Positions 14,611-29,238 of a stretch of DNA of 64,000 bases are shown piece by piece. This DNA is from Tubiluchus corallicola. Its lineage: Eukaryota; Priapulida; Priapulimorpha; Priapulimorphida; Tubiluchidae. Each line of letters opens with the position of its first letter. Within the stretch, counting starts at the first letter, position 1. The DNA lies in NCBI GenBank assembly GCA_030141605.1, contig JAQGDQ010000267.1, forward strand, positions 188,001 to 252,000, given 5' to 3'. The position numbers were made by a program, and so were the translations under genes. The notes beneath the pieces are model-generated. The model was given only the letters and a program-made list of their open reading frames with translations. It was not told where the DNA came from and ran no database searches.

Positions 14611-16410
14611 CTAATTAGCCACTGTAGGTGCGCTGATTAGATACAGGTGTACTAATGGGCGTGGTGCAGTGTTACGTCATTACGTCACCTGGTGGTATCA
14701 CCACACGCTGTATCTAGTGCTGTAGTAGTGTAGGTGTTTTAAGGGGTTAAATAGTAATTACAGTATTTCAAACCAAACGCCGGGTTATTTTACCGAAGTG
14801 ATGGCTCTCAGCACATTGTGTCTGGGTAGAATTATTGTTCCATGCAAGTTTGCAAGCTCTTGTCAGTTGTATTTTACAATTGGAGCACATATTTTCTGTT
14901 TTTTAATATTTTTCTTTCTTATGTGGACTCGGTTCAAAATTATTTTCCAGTTTGATAGACGATACACATACAATTCCAAAGTTTCCATTTCTTAGTTTCA
15001 AAACTATACAGCTATGTTGCATTGTTGCTGACAACTTGCTGTGTTTGAGTATCCATTCAATGACTGTGAATTAAAGAGTACTCGTCAAAAGGCCGGATGA
15101 CTCGCGCCGTATAGCTTTTACTGAAAACTATTTATCGCTGTAATTTCCTAAACAATTGCCACTCGTTACTAATGGCGCGCAATTTCTGATGCAAATTACG
15201 CTTAGCATCTAGCCTACAAAAGAGAAACTGGCCTGGGACCTAGCTGTAAGTTGTTCATTAGGGACGGATTTCCAGCCACCCTGCCGGGAAGAATGCGTCT
15301 TCTTCACGCGAGAAGAACGTATCAGGAAAGGCAGAAGTAGTGGTCTTGCTTTGTTTACGCACGCCACATTTAGTTATATAGCGTTTCTAGCTTTACATTT
15401 AAATGGGCGAGCTGCAATTTTAACTTAAAGTAGACGTGTGCAAAAATGACTTACTGATAGAGTAAGTAATGAATACACAGAGATGGAGCCAAACAATGTT
15501 GCCCCGGCTACCTTTTATATTGTGAGCCCGTGTTTTAAGTAAATTTCAGTCATTTAAGTAAATTTGTCACACTGTTTGGTGAAGTAAGGCATCCCCTACA
15601 TTTTGTTGTTAGTGATAAATACAGTAGTTTCTAGCATCCCAAGATACATGTGTTGAACTGATTATCACAAATACCCTTAATTTCAGCACATTTTATGTAC
15701 AGCTACGAAGAAAGACGCCATATATGTATATACCCGCCCCTTTACCACCCAAAGTTTGCTTTCCTGAACTTTGCTTTAATGGAAACTACAAGACGAAATT
15801 GTGTTTCTGATTTATAATATATTACGTTTGCAGAGAAGATGTAAAAGTGTGATAACCATTTTCTCAAGGCTAGGGATTCTATAACTGGGGTCTCGAGTCT
15901 TCTTAATCAGATCATTGTTCCAGGTCCTGCAGAAGGGTATTGAACCTTTACAACGTCTTTCATGGAAATCCCTGAAATCTCTTTACCGTGATTAGCAGTG
16001 TACGAATCGTATGATGCTGATCATTGATTAAATGACAAATTGAATTGATGGTCTTGGTCGGAAATTGATAACAATGACCTCAGCTTGACCGCTACATCCA
16101 TTAACAATATTAATCGAGTAGGAAACATTGCCAAAATCAGTTCTGCACACATACATTTTTCGTTAAGTACTGTTTGTTGACATAGTAAAATATAGTTTCG
16201 TTTTGGTTTATTTAAAAAACGGAAAATTAACTCAAAAGCTCTAAAGGAGCATCATTAAATTGTTTCGACTCATGAGATTGATACGCTTAGAGGAAATGTG
16301 AATGCAGTTTGTCTCAGTCTGTTTAGTTACCTCTTTAGATAATGTAGAGACAACCTGTACTGTAGTTCCTATATTGTAAAACTTCAGTTAATGGTGAAGC
16401 TTAATTTTCT

Positions 16411-16434
16411 CCTAGGATGTGATGTAAAGGAAAG
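16411..16434 (+). promoter_or_regulatory. Probable 5' UTR splice acceptor followed by two start-stop uORFs
   Basis: A pyrimidine-rich run ends in CCTAG at 16411-16415, a plausible splice acceptor 19 bp before the receptor start codon at 16435. Between them the sequence holds ATGTGA (16417-16422) and, overlapping it by one base, ATGTAA (16422-16427). These are two minimal upstream frames in which the start codon is directly followed by a stop. If this leader is in the mRNA, such elements could stall or divert scanning ribosomes. Confidence 0.5.
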
Positions 16435-18713
16435 ATGACTCTGTCTTTGTGGTGTTGGTACCTGTCAGTGACTGTGATAGTCTTCAGCATTCCTTCTTGC
16501 TTAACTTCAAACTTGAAGCAGCTGACACTTGGTGGCAATTCTGGAAAATTTCACCGAGTCGTGGTTCACCCGGAAACTGGCGTTGTCTATGTGGGTGCAA
16601 CAAATGCCATCTATCAGTTGACTTCCAGTTTAAGTCCTCTTGAAAAGACAAGATCTGGCCCAGTAATGGACGATATACGATGCCCTCCTGTTCCGCTGCC
16701 GTGTGAGGACCATAATAGGACGTTGCAAGACAATGAAATAAAAATTTTAGAAATAGACCCAATCACAAAAGTTTTATTGCAGTGTGGCAGTGTCAGTCAA
16801 GGCATATGCTCATTACACGACTTGTCAAATGTGTCCCACGTCCATTCTCTGCCCAGCAATCTTTTGACCAATTACGTCGCTGGCAAAGGATCAGCTGTGG
16901 CATTTTTTGCTCCAGCATCTTATTCTTCCACCGGTCAAGTTCTGTACAGTGCTGCTGCATTTGATGGTCGACCGGAAGTGTACACCCCACCCACCGTTTC
17001 CAGTCGAAAGTTGTCCATAGATGGGGGAAAGTATAGTTTTGACTACGCGAAGGACACTCCAACAGTGAAAAGTTTTTTAGATATTCGGACAAAGTATCGC
17101 GAGAAATACCAGATCCAATACTTGTATGGTTTTAGCCACGAGGGTTTCAGCTATTTCCTTCAGATTCAGAGAATCAACATCACTTCTGACATTTATGAAA
17201 GTAGACTTGCCCGCATTTGCCAAGTAAGTTGTTCATTAATTACTTGTCCATTGTTTAGTTTTCGTTGATTTGCTGATCTTAATTTCATACAAATTGTATT
17301 ATTGTTCGCAGTTTCAAAGACTAATTTTGTCCATTGTGCCCACGTCGTTGTTCTGCATGTCTAGAAGACTGCGACAAACTGATATTTCACCAATCAGAAA
17401 TTGGTGTGAGTAATTTGTTACTTTTTATTAAAAGCAATCTGGTTTTGTTTTTATCTGTTTTTTGAATTTAGTTGTGCTTGTGGAACATCTTTACTGTTTT
17501 AAAACTAATATCCAGGCAGTATTTTTTTTTATTTATTTGTTTGAAAATAAATTTTCAATTCCACTTTTATATTGTGATATTGTTTACTTTGTTATTTCAA
17601 ATTTTTGCAGGATGATCAGTATTACTTCTCCTACACGGAGGTGCCACTGGAATGCAATCACATTGGGATTGACTATCAGATTGCACAGTCGGCATATTTC
17701 GACAACGAGGACGACAATGCTATGTTGACCATTGCTTTTGGGAAGAGCAACAAGGGATCATCCACGCCTGTACCTGAACATGGGACTGCTGTGTGTGTCT
17801 ACACGATGAGCGATATTAGAGAGAAATTTCGCGTAGCAGCGCAAAATTGTTACATGGGGCAGGGGACGTTAATGCAGTGGTTTCTAGGGACAGTTGTGCG
17901 TTGTAACAAGGCTGGGGTAAGTACTTGGTTTTTTAATTGCTGTTACTTTCTGTAATACTGCATATTATTTCTTTTCAAGCTGTAATTTGTTGTCGTCTGT
18001 GGAATATTAATTCTCATAAATTATTATCTGGTCAAATGTTAGGATTTACTGCTATTACATTTTCTATTTTTGCAATTTTGTCAACTAAGTTTCAATATTA
18101 AATACACTGTACTTCAAATCGTGAATTATCATCAAGTTTCTTAACCATTGGCAACTTTTTGCAGTGCTTAGAAATGCACACGATTTAGGCAGTGATGCAA
18201 AAACGATATACTGAATTTTTATCCCTTTTTACTATATATGCCCGATTATTCATGTTATAACAAGGATTATGGCTCTGCAACATTGGATTGTTGGCTAAAA
18301 GTTGTTGGCTAATCAAATTAATGGCATTTAATATTCTCTCTGAATCTCACAGTGAATTTATAAGCATTAACCTCATCTCCGGTGCTATAAACTAAAAACT
18401 GAAAGTTTCCTCACCCTCTTTTGCTGGAAACCTTGTAATGTCTGCACACATAATTTTAGAGTGAAATCTTTCTATTGTACTTTTCTTTTTTCCACTTTTA
18501 TGTAATAAATTAGATGTTTTTTAATTTCTATAGAATATACGGATAGATGACGATTTTTGTGGAGGCGGGTTAAACAATGCCATCGAAGGCTTAGAAATGA
18601 TCTCTGCCTTGCCCATGGCTGTGCTCAATGAAACTATCACAGCACTGGCCACTGCTAGACAAGGTGGCACCTTTGTAGGCTTTCTTGGAACGTCATCTGG
18701 CGAGGTATTGAAG
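16435..18713 (+). CDS. MET-like: MET-like exons 1-3: signal peptide and most of the Sema domain
   Basis: Exon 1 (263 codons) starts with a hydrophobic signal peptide and continues into a Sema beta-propeller beginning near LKQLTLGG, with the family-typical run [21 protein letters not shown]. Exon 2 (17611-17916) carries Cys-containing propeller blades and exon 3 (18534-18713, 60 codons) continues the propeller. Introns 1 and 2 are short (387 and 617 bp) and both phase 0. Several N-glycosylation sequons (e.g. NRT, NVS, NIT, NET) fit an extracellular location. No furin-type R-X-K/R-R site was seen in these exons, unlike the cleaved vertebrate MET. Confidence 0.93.
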
Positions 18714-21700
18714 GTAAGTAGGTTGTGGCTTTTACTTTGTTTTGATGATTGCATTATTATTATTATGCATAATTGTAGAACCAACACAGTATAATTGTAG
18801 CTTTACTTGTAAGCAAAGGTAAGTAATTTAAGTTACACAAAATACTGCCCATACAAAAAGGACAACATAGAACAGTTCATCTTAGCCAAACATCTTCGAT
18901 AGAGTATTTGTACTACATGTTTTTTTATTACATAGATTTTGCATTATGTTTTCTTTAGCAGTTTTTTTTAAAAACATGTAAATTAAAACAGATATTCTTT
19001 TGTATGGATTACAGCCCCTGTGTTTGTTGTAAGGTTCAATAAATCTAGCTGTTTTGTCTTACAAAAAGAACATCCAAAATCTTTTACTAAATGGAATTGT
19101 TTTATCTAGCTATTTTTTGCCTAAATTAAGGTTATTGTTTAGGTAATTTGCAGGTAATCCTTTCAACAAAATTTTCTAGGTATAAGCTTTTAAGGATTAA
19201 TTTACGTGTTTTTAGGCAGCCAAATTTGTATTTTTCAAAAATGTTATTAAATGCAGTACTCTTAGACAACTATATTCGTAATTCATAAAGAGTATTTATT
19301 AATTCGTTGTTTAATCTTCTCTTTTTCCATTAGCAGTTAACTTTGCTAGGCCTATTATATTTTTTACAAATGAATACTTAAAGTTTGAAGTCCGAAAAGC
19401 AGCAAAATGAGAGGTTTAGACTAACTACTGAGCTGTTGATTTTGGTTTGATTTCAAATTCCTTTCCTGGATGAGTTTACTTGAATCCTAGTTACTCCGCA
19501 GATTATATTACCCAGCCTTATGTGATCTAGAATATCCTGTGTGCATGGCTCACATTTTCTGTGTTACTGGATATAAAGTTTGCTCTCCTGAGCTTGCTAA
19601 CCGAAAAGGAATTTTTTTGGGATTTTGCATAGTGATCCCAAGTGTTAGTGATCCCAAATAAATTTAGTAGCAGAGAATTAACCATAAAAGTGCATTCTTG
19701 TGAGGGCTGACATGAAAGCTTGAATAGTTTGTCTCTAATATTAACAGTTTCTGTATTACTGGTTGCCATCTTGAATAATAAACGAAGTACTTTTAACTAG
19801 AATTGGATTAAAGATCTTTTATTTTCACAAGTTCGTGAAATGCTCACATTTTTTGAGATTTTTGTTGGTGTTTAATTAATGGAAAATTGAAGTCTATTCA
19901 GACTTTTGTGATTACTTTTGTAGTTTCTAGGATACAGAGACTCGTAACAAGCTGACCGGTTCACCATTTCTTTAGATTGTATCTTTGAGACGTTGTCACT
20001 TGCTGATTGTATGACATCCTGTGACACCACAAAACGTTTTGCAAAATGTATACTCCTGACGAACAAATCTGTATTTTAATTTCTTGGTTAATGCACTGGT
20101 TAAGTAATTTGACTTTCATGTGTATTTGAGCGTTGATAACAGTTGAGTTGAATGCATACGGACGTCGTAAACGAGACTTGTCTATCATTATGTTAAATTG
20201 AAATTGGCAATTTAAAAATACGAAATTATTAATTTTGTACCACTACTATAAGCCTGAATACGCTTTTTGTTACTATAAAACTTTTAAAATAGTTCAATAT
20301 CCTAAATTCTTGTTTATCTAACTGCTCTTTATCTTTATGGCACTCAACATTTTCTTCAAATTATTAGCAATAAAAATTAATTGCGATCATTTAGCCCGCA
20401 TCCTGGGCTATTTTACTTCAAAACGGATTTCAGAGCTGTTTAAATTGGTGTCATTGTCCTGGGCAAATGCAAAATAGTTCATCTGGTGGAATTTTTTCCA
20501 AGATTTTTTCGCCAGATAAGTGCCAATTATGGACAATGTGAACAATAGCTTGTTTTACTTTCCACTTAGTCAGGAATGCAAATCTATTGCAGGGGTAGAA
20601 AAACGTGTTTAACTTCAGACAAATTGGATTTTAGTGTTGATTGCTTGAGCTGTAATATGAAGTGGTTAATCTCTTATTAATGGAATGCCGTGGGAATATG
20701 ACTGGGCAGAGGGCTTGGGGGTCTAACAAGACGATAGCTTTTCACCTCGGTCAGTTGGTCAACACGTTTGGGGCAGTGATAGCCTTATAGGTTTTACATT
20801 GCGCCCAGGGCTTGTCAGGAATTTTTTATGGGGAATTAACTGAAATATTAGGAGAACAAAAAGAGGGGAGGGAGAGAGTGAGTCAGTTTGTGTGTATTTT
20901 AGATAGATGGATGGATTGATGGACAGACAGATGGACGGACAGTCAGACAAATAGAAAGATAGAATGATAGGTATACGGCAGACACGCGGGCAGATAGAGA
21001 TGTTATTTGAATGGAAATTGAATATTACATGTGTGGTGTAAAAGTATCCAGTCTAACGCTGGCTTGGGTACTGCTTTCATGTACATGTAATGGGATCTGT
21101 GAGTTATTTTCCACGATTCTGTACTGTGGAGAGAGTTTTTAATCGCTCGAGTAATTCATAAAATCTTGGAATTTACGCATTCCAGTGGGATCAGTTTGTT
21201 GACACCAGGGTGCAATAAGAGAGCCGTTTCCAGTAGCTCTGAAAGAAATCTTAATAAACTTGGGTGATCTTGCAAGACCGTACACTAGCCGAAAACTCGT
21301 TTCACGTTCAAGTACTTGCTAATGGCTGTTTTGGAAGTCCAAGTTATTTGCCTGACCTACACATAGGTCTCACGAATACCTCGAACCCTGTGAAGAGTTA
21401 CTGATTCATAAAGCAAACACGTGAAAATATCTCTGCAATCTCTAATGATAGAGCGAGAATTATTGTTTGTTCAAAGTTTGTTCAGAGGTACCGTCGTTGC
21501 TTCTTCATATGGATTTTTAGACCGAGTATTTTGGCTGCTTTAATTTTTTGCTGATTTCGGCAGCGTTTATGTTTTACGCCACGGAAATTCTGACGCGTGA
21601 CGCAGCACACCGGAAATAGTTACGAAGTTGTGACATCAGCTGTGTCCGCTCACCACTTATTACTAATAGTTTATGTGGAGTAATGGACTATTTATAGTGG

Positions 21701-24700
21701 TTTATTAGTGAGGGAGAAATACGAAAGAGAGGGGGGGAGGGCGAAGAAAAGAGAGTTTAGAAAGAAGAGGGAGTTAGAGAGAAACAGCGTGTAGAGAGTA
21801 GTACAGTAGCACAGAAAACTTAATGGTAGTTGATGGGATGGTGAGGGGGAGAGAGAAAGAAAGAGTCGACTTGTATTAAAAGACTACTGGATAATTGTAG
21901 TAATTGTAAATTCGGTTGGACAACAAATTTTGATGAACTTCTGTGCAACACAGTGTCAATGATATATCATAGAGTTTACATTGCCCTTTGTGTTGTAAAA
22001 TAGACAATCTTATTGCACTGTAGAATTATATTTGCTTACTCACAGGTGTGTGTGTGTGTCATCAGTACATACGCAGTGATATCCTGTGCATGCCTAGATC
22101 TATTTACAAATGCTGAATTTAGCAAAAATTGCATTACACGTATCCTGAATTCCTCGTATTTGAGATCCCCAAATGCTCTATATATGTGCACTATGTTTCG
22201 TATTGCCAAGGATATTTAAAGAACAAGGCTTTATTTTGTGAAGCAGATAGTTAAAAATCCAAAAACTTCCAACGTTCTGCTGTATTTCAGACTAAGAAAA
22301 TTTAAAATACAAAGCTTTGCTGTTTGAAAAACTCTAAACTCCAAAAAGCTTGCTACATCATTTCGGTACATTTGAGCAGTTTTAAAGGTTTGTGAGTGAT
22401 GACTACCATAAATATGTTTTGCACTGCTTTTAAGGTCCTCGATGCTACCTTCTACATGCGTTTGGCTGAGTTATGAAGTCATTTGAAAATCACTTCAATG
22501 TATTTTTGTGTAGTTCCCATGCAGCATTTATTACTGAATTTTATATTTAAATTTCATAAAATCTGCAGTGTGCATTTCACGTAATTCTAAACACTATTGT
22601 ATCTTCTAAGTGTATTTTAATGTGCGAGGTTTGGGCCATTGTCCGGCATACAAAGCCTTGCTACCTGGGTGCGCCGTGCTCTGAAGGAATTCCCCCGGGG
22701 TCTTGCTTAAACTAAATTGATTTATTCTGTCAACAACAATTTGTGCATTACGCAGACAGTGATACGGCCATCTTAAACTGCAGGGGAGGCAGCATTAGAG
22801 AGGCTATGACCACTGTGAAAAAAAAAATGAAAGCACAGACGCCGAAGTTCAAAATACATATAGTTGCGATTGACGTCTTACGCATAACACTTTCGTGTGA
22901 GAAAACATTAAAAACATTGCATATAACATGTATTTCATGATGGGGTTCCCTTTAGCATTTCCTAGTTAACAATAAAGCAATTTACTTTAACTACGAGAAG
23001 TATTCCTTTTTAATTTCTGGAGCGCAAAAGGAATATATTTATCACTCGGGTACAGGGTGTTTCGTAAGGAACAGTGCAGTTAAAATCTTATGGGTTATGG
23101 GTGGCTGCTTCAAATTTCACAAAGATAAAAGGACCATGAATTTCTTTAGGTTAATTCGAGATAACTGTTGTTTCAGTGTTTTATAATTTTAATTTTATTT
23201 AAATCGGAATTTAGTGAAATACAGGTTTGATTGTCTTAGTGCCCTTTAAATGTTCCAGACAACCTACCATTAAATTGTTACGATTACCTAAAAGCTTGAT
23301 TTCTGGCCCAACTACCTGTCCTCTCCCTTTTTAAGACATGATGAGTTAGACGTGACCATTATTCATTCTGTAAAGCGAATCGTCCATTTTAGATTTTGTT
23401 GATTTTCACTGTTTGTTGAAGCGTCTCATTTGCAAAGCTCGCTGGCACTATAAAAACAAAATTTCACTCGTCCAGACCTTGTAACGTTCATGCTGTTGTT
23501 GTACTTAATGTTAGCAAACAAGGTCCTCGTGTAGACGCTCCATGGTAATTGACCCTAAAGCCTCGTTTACACCAGTGATCGTAGGAAAGCCCGGCAGTTT
23601 TGATTCGGAATTGAGTGTAACGACTGTTATTGCATTTATACTTTATTTATGTAGCAAGACTAGTACTGATGGTAGGCGGAGAGGTGAGCGAGCAATATGG
23701 TAGAGTGTCATATGGCAACACTGTGTTAGGTTGTGATGTTTTGCAATACTAGGGTTTGTAGGTGGATGAGTGACAGCCGAAAATACTGCCCCGGGTGGCT
23801 TTCGTTGTTGTACTGCTTCTTGCAATGTCTCTCTTCGAGGAAGCATGCACACTTGCATAGTTGTATGCGCATTCAAATGTGATTAAGATACTTCTTTTAG
23901 TGTGATGCCTCATTTTAAAAGATTAGGTACCCTTAAAAATAAGCTAAGTTTCGGTTCTACCTCAACCGCTTACACTAAGTATGTGCATCAAAAAGTGCTG
24001 TTTATTATAGTGTAGAATGCTAAGAAGCAGAGCAAGAATTGTTCAGTGCAGTGCTTAATGAATCACTGTGTTTGGGTTAAGCGCGCTGAACTAGTGATGT
24101 TCGCATGCGCATTCAATGGAGCCGTTACCGGAGATTAGATATTTCAGTTAAAAAGATCAAAAATTTTCTAACAATCACTACCTGGCTTAGCAACGGGATT
24201 ATGTGAGATGCAATTTAGCGTTGGCCGCCCTGTATAATTGCTGGTTCGGCTACTTGTGCAAAGATGCAGAAAAGAGTTACTAGCCCGTGTAGAGTGGACT
24301 TAAGTAGGCAATAGTGTGGTTGATTTAACTCAAGGTTGGGGGTCTTTGGGAAAACCGCTTTTACACTTATTGTATATGGCCCCTGGGGTATTGTTTACCA
24401 TTTTAGATGCGGGAATATCGGTGCTTTTTCAAGTTTCCCAGGGGTTTTGTGAAGGAATTGCCTGATTTCACGTTATTTGCCGGGAATTCCTCGACTGTTT
24501 GTTATCCCGACTAGGTACCATTCTGGTAGAGCGAGCAGGATTTCTGGAATGTTCGCTAGATTTGACAGCCTGTAAAATATAATATAAATCTTGTTGGGTT
24601 CGTGTTTTTTGGCCAAGTGTTTTGCATTTTTTGTAGTTTTTTATTCTTTTTCTAAACTTAAGCTGAAAGTTATTGTTCTTGGCAGCGTTGTTTGTTCTAT

Positions 24701-27700
24701 GAACTATGAACTATGAACTATGAATTTTATTCCACACATCAAAATACATTATTATATACATAAATAAACAATAAATAAAATAATTTGAGTAGTGTGAGGT
24801 GAGTGTACGACCATACGGTCATTAACACACTCACCTTACTTAAATGAAAAAATTAATAAAGTTATGCGTGCTTTTTTAGATGACTCAATGAAAAAGGAAA
24901 CATTAGAAAAACATAATATGTAATTACGATTTTGATATGAATATAGAAACAATTTTGAAATAAAGTAAATGATGTAATAATAGTATGAAAACATAAGGAC
25001 AACATAATATGGAATTACGATTTTGATTTGAATATTGAAATAATTTTGAAATAAAGTAAATGATGTAATAATAGCAAGGAAACATAAAAAAACATAATAT
25101 GGAATTACGATTTTGATACGAATATTGAAATAATTTTGAAATAAAGCAAATGATATAATAATAGTTCCTCAAAGTCACATTGGTTTTGTGGTCAATGTCG
25201 AATAGGATTAATCAAACTGAAAATGGAGAACCAAACTGAAAGAGTCTGACCCCATCAACTCTTGAATGCCATCTGTATCAACTTCTGTTTCATTCAAGAA
25301 TTGGTCTTCAGAGTCATCAGTGTGAGAAGAACAGTGACAATACGAGGAACTTGAATTCTCGGACACGATGACCTTCACATTACTGCCAGGCTAGTTTGCT
25401 TATCTTATGGTATAGCTTGTCATTTGTGAAAATATGTCTGTAGACTCATAACAAAAATTTCATCTTTAAAAATGTTTCTTTGAAAAGACTTCCACGCCCT
25501 CTGTATTTTGACCAGTGTGATTAATCGCCTATTTATTTTTCACAGATGTCTATATAGTCATACCGTGGGACGCATTGAAAACTTCTTTTATTACTGGGTA
25601 TGATTTAACCCTTGCCTGGATAAACTGTAATCGTATATGAAATCGCTTCCAAAAAAATCTTGTTCAACTCCTTTAGCGTAAAATAGGCGGCACGTTTTCA
25701 TTTAAATGAGCCTGGTTTAAGTTCAGCAGATGGTCATAGATACGTACGATTTGGAGAGACGTGATCATAGATGAATTATCAGTGATGACTATCAATTATG
25801 TTATTATTAATTAACACGTTTTACTAAGGTAGTTTGGGTATTTTTCCAACTTGCAATCATTATTCTTTGATTGCTGAAAATGAGAATTCTTGAGATTTTG
25901 AAAAACTGGTTTAAGACGTCTTGCAGGTCGTTCTTGTTCGTTCTCATTTTTCTTGATCACCTGAATGCGCTGAAAAATCAAAATAACATTACCTCTTTAC
26001 CTGGTTTTCTAAATGCATTAGAAATACTTGCTGTTTAGTCGAGCGAAAAATCAATACTTTAGCTAAAGAATGTTAATAACAGTGGGACGGCACACTTCCT
26101 GGTCGCATTCCTGGACACAACCGAAGACTGGCGAAATTAATAGTTTAACTTAAGTACTTTGTAATTACAGATAGTTAAATAGAAGAATTTAGCTACGAAG
26201 ACAGTCTTTTGCTTGGTTAACTTGAATATTCGTTAAGTTTTATATAATCCTTAAAAATAGGCTGTTTCGAAGTTTTCGACATTATTCTGAGATTGGTACT
26301 GAAAACTAGTTAGATATGCTTATCTATAAACAGTTATTTTACGATGAACAGTTACTGCTTTAGTTTCGTTTTTGTTCACAAGAAGGGAAGCACGTGGGCT
26401 TAGAGAATGCTCAAGTTTGTCTATATTATATAACTAAGTTAATTATATGACAATATTTTAAATTTTCCAGTCTGCCGGATTGTGGCATGTGTTGGACTTG
26501 CTAAAGGTCTAAAATAAAACAATAAATACGAAAAAGCTGCAAGAAATACGATCTATTATGAGATAAAAAAGGACCAACAAGAAAATAAATAAAAATGATT
26601 TTATTTTGAGACGTGCAGCCCATAATAAAAAGAATAACTTATTAAGAAAAGGCGTGCAAGAAAATAACTACAAATATTTTTTTCATTTTGAGATGTGTTT
26701 AAATACTCTGATAAAAAATAAGAAAATCCAACGAGAAAATAACTAAAAAGTGCGTTTTATATTTTGCTAAGATATCGACATTGAACGATGATCATTTTAA
26801 CTGAATGATTTTAGTGTTTACTAGTAGCTCTGATAATGCCTGATCAAGATTTTGGTTTTAGTTAACAGTTATTACCTGGATAAAATGGAGTCTAATAAGG
26901 AACGGGAAACGCTGATGCTTTGTAAGGCAGTCGTTTAACGGCGGTGTACGGTGAAAGTTTTATTTCGTGAAAGTCAGTTGTAACAGTGTCTAAGGTCATT
27001 TAATTTAGTCAGCTCTTTTTACTTGATCAATTTGAACTTTTGAGAAGAATTTGAACTTGACAAAAGAATTTGTTCTAGTTGGAATGTTCAGTTGTTTAGT
27101 GGAATGCTCTATTGTTTAACATCCAGGGTTGCACATGCAAGCCTACTGGCTAGTTTAATGACCAGAAAATAGACAACCTCCATTTCGCTTAGGAATGCGC
27201 CAGCCCCTGAGCGCCAATTTATTTTCTTATTAAATGACAATTTTATTTTACTGGTGGCACGTTGTTTGCTGTTGGCAAGAATTTTAAGCACACAAACTTG
27301 TTCAAAGTTATGTAGTGTTAATGAAAGCTATATAGTTAAACGAAGATTTCCCATATTTCATTGTGTTGCATGTGTGATGACTTGGTTGTTTTTTCTTTGA
27401 GTAAGATTGGACCCTGCTTTTTTTCATGATTGCTAGTTGTCGGTATATTTTATACCTACAGCAATTTACCTTAATCAGCGTGTTCTTAATCAATGTGGAC
27501 ATTACCAAACAGCAATCACTGAATCTACTGTACAATGTATTTCAATTGACAAATGTTTTTCGATGTGCTAAAACTTGTAGCCCAACTATAGGTACCTGGA
27601 ATCAAAATTTACCCCTATACCACTATACACCTGTTCGACGTGCAATTATGAGTTGTTTACAAGGTTAACTCCTATCCCTCGCTTAGTTTTTTGTATTTTC

Positions 27701-28392
27701 TCAGCAGGACATGCGTTGAACAGGTGAAATAATGAGTAAAAATACAAGCGAAAGAGTTAACCGACTGCGCGGGGTAGCGTTTATGTGGTTAAACGTTTAT
27801 GATTGATGATGCAGTTTTAGTATTTAAGCCCCCAGGCTGGATTATTGCTAAAGAATTATAATCTTTGTCACATTTGGAATTCGTTCGGCGGGGTAGGAAT
27901 GTTGGTGGGATCTGAAATCACGCGGAGGTGTGTTCGTTTTTTACTCAACGTTAGTGCAAGGGCCCGCCCGAGAATGACTTAAAAAGTACTTCAGTTGTAA
28001 CGAGTGGTATTAACGCTTGTGCATAATTTTTTATCGGGTATAAATAACTGGAAAACTAAATCAACGTTAAATAGGAGTATTGAAATATAACTTCATTATT
28101 GCTTGAACGTGGAATTTTGCATAATAACATCTTGAATGGTGTTTAGGATCTGTAATGGGAACTCTTACATCATGCGTTACCGTGTTAGTTTGCCATTGTT
28201 GGTTTAATATGAAGATGTCTACTTTTTCCGAGCTTCTCAGTTTACGAGCTTTGATACTCGTACTCCTTCTTAGGTATTCCTCTTCGCATTCTGTATTTAG
28301 GTGTCGGATCTCTCTCTCTCTCTCTCTTTCTCTCTCTCCCTCCCTCCCCCTCCCTCCCCCCTCCCTCCCTCCCTCCCTCCCTTCCTCCCCCT

Positions 28393-28429
<37 letters not shown>

Positions 28430-29207
28430 CTCTCTCTCTCTCTCTCTCTCCGTCTCTCTCTCTCCGTCTCTCTCTCTGTCCGTCTCTCTCCCTCTCTCTG
28501 TCTCTCTCTGCTCCTGCTACTTTCGTTAACCCAATGGAATAATTCATGACAAACCCTAGGTGCAATGTATTACTCATAAAAATATTTATGGATTTTGTTA
28601 CCTCCTTTGTCGACGAGTTTTCACGCTCTGTCGCTTTCAAGGGCGAGCTGCCTGGCAAGAGTTAAACTTTGAAGTTTAGCGAAGGTGCTCCTCAAATTTG
28701 AAAACTGTCAGCCAGGTATGAGCTAATTAAAATGGTTCCAGCACATCTTTGATGTTTTATTGTTCCGGTTTTTAGGGTTTCATTGTTTCGGTTCTTTTCT
28801 TATCTCGGATGGGGTGATGTTGTCTCTCTTTTATTGCCTTATTGACTCAAGACTGTCTGTGATAATAAATAAAAAATAGATATAGCGACTGCTGTCAGCT
28901 CGTATTTTACTGATCTAATCATTTTTTTATTACTCATGCAGCATGTGTCAGTCATCCAGACAGTCAGTCAATCAACCAGGTCAAAATCGAAACGTGTTTT
29001 ATTCCAAATTTTGTCTTATTTCGTATTACGGTTTGTTTTCTCGTTTAATTTTCATTTTTCGTTCTTGCTTTCATTAGTAATGATGAGGAAAGTTGATTTT
29101 CTGTAGGGTTGATTCAGTAGAGTGATCTTGAATCCCTTTCGTGAATACATTTTCTTCTCTTTTTGCCCCCATCTTTCATTCTCTCTCTCCTTTCTCTCTC
29201 TCCCCCC

Positions 29208-29238
<31 letters not shown>

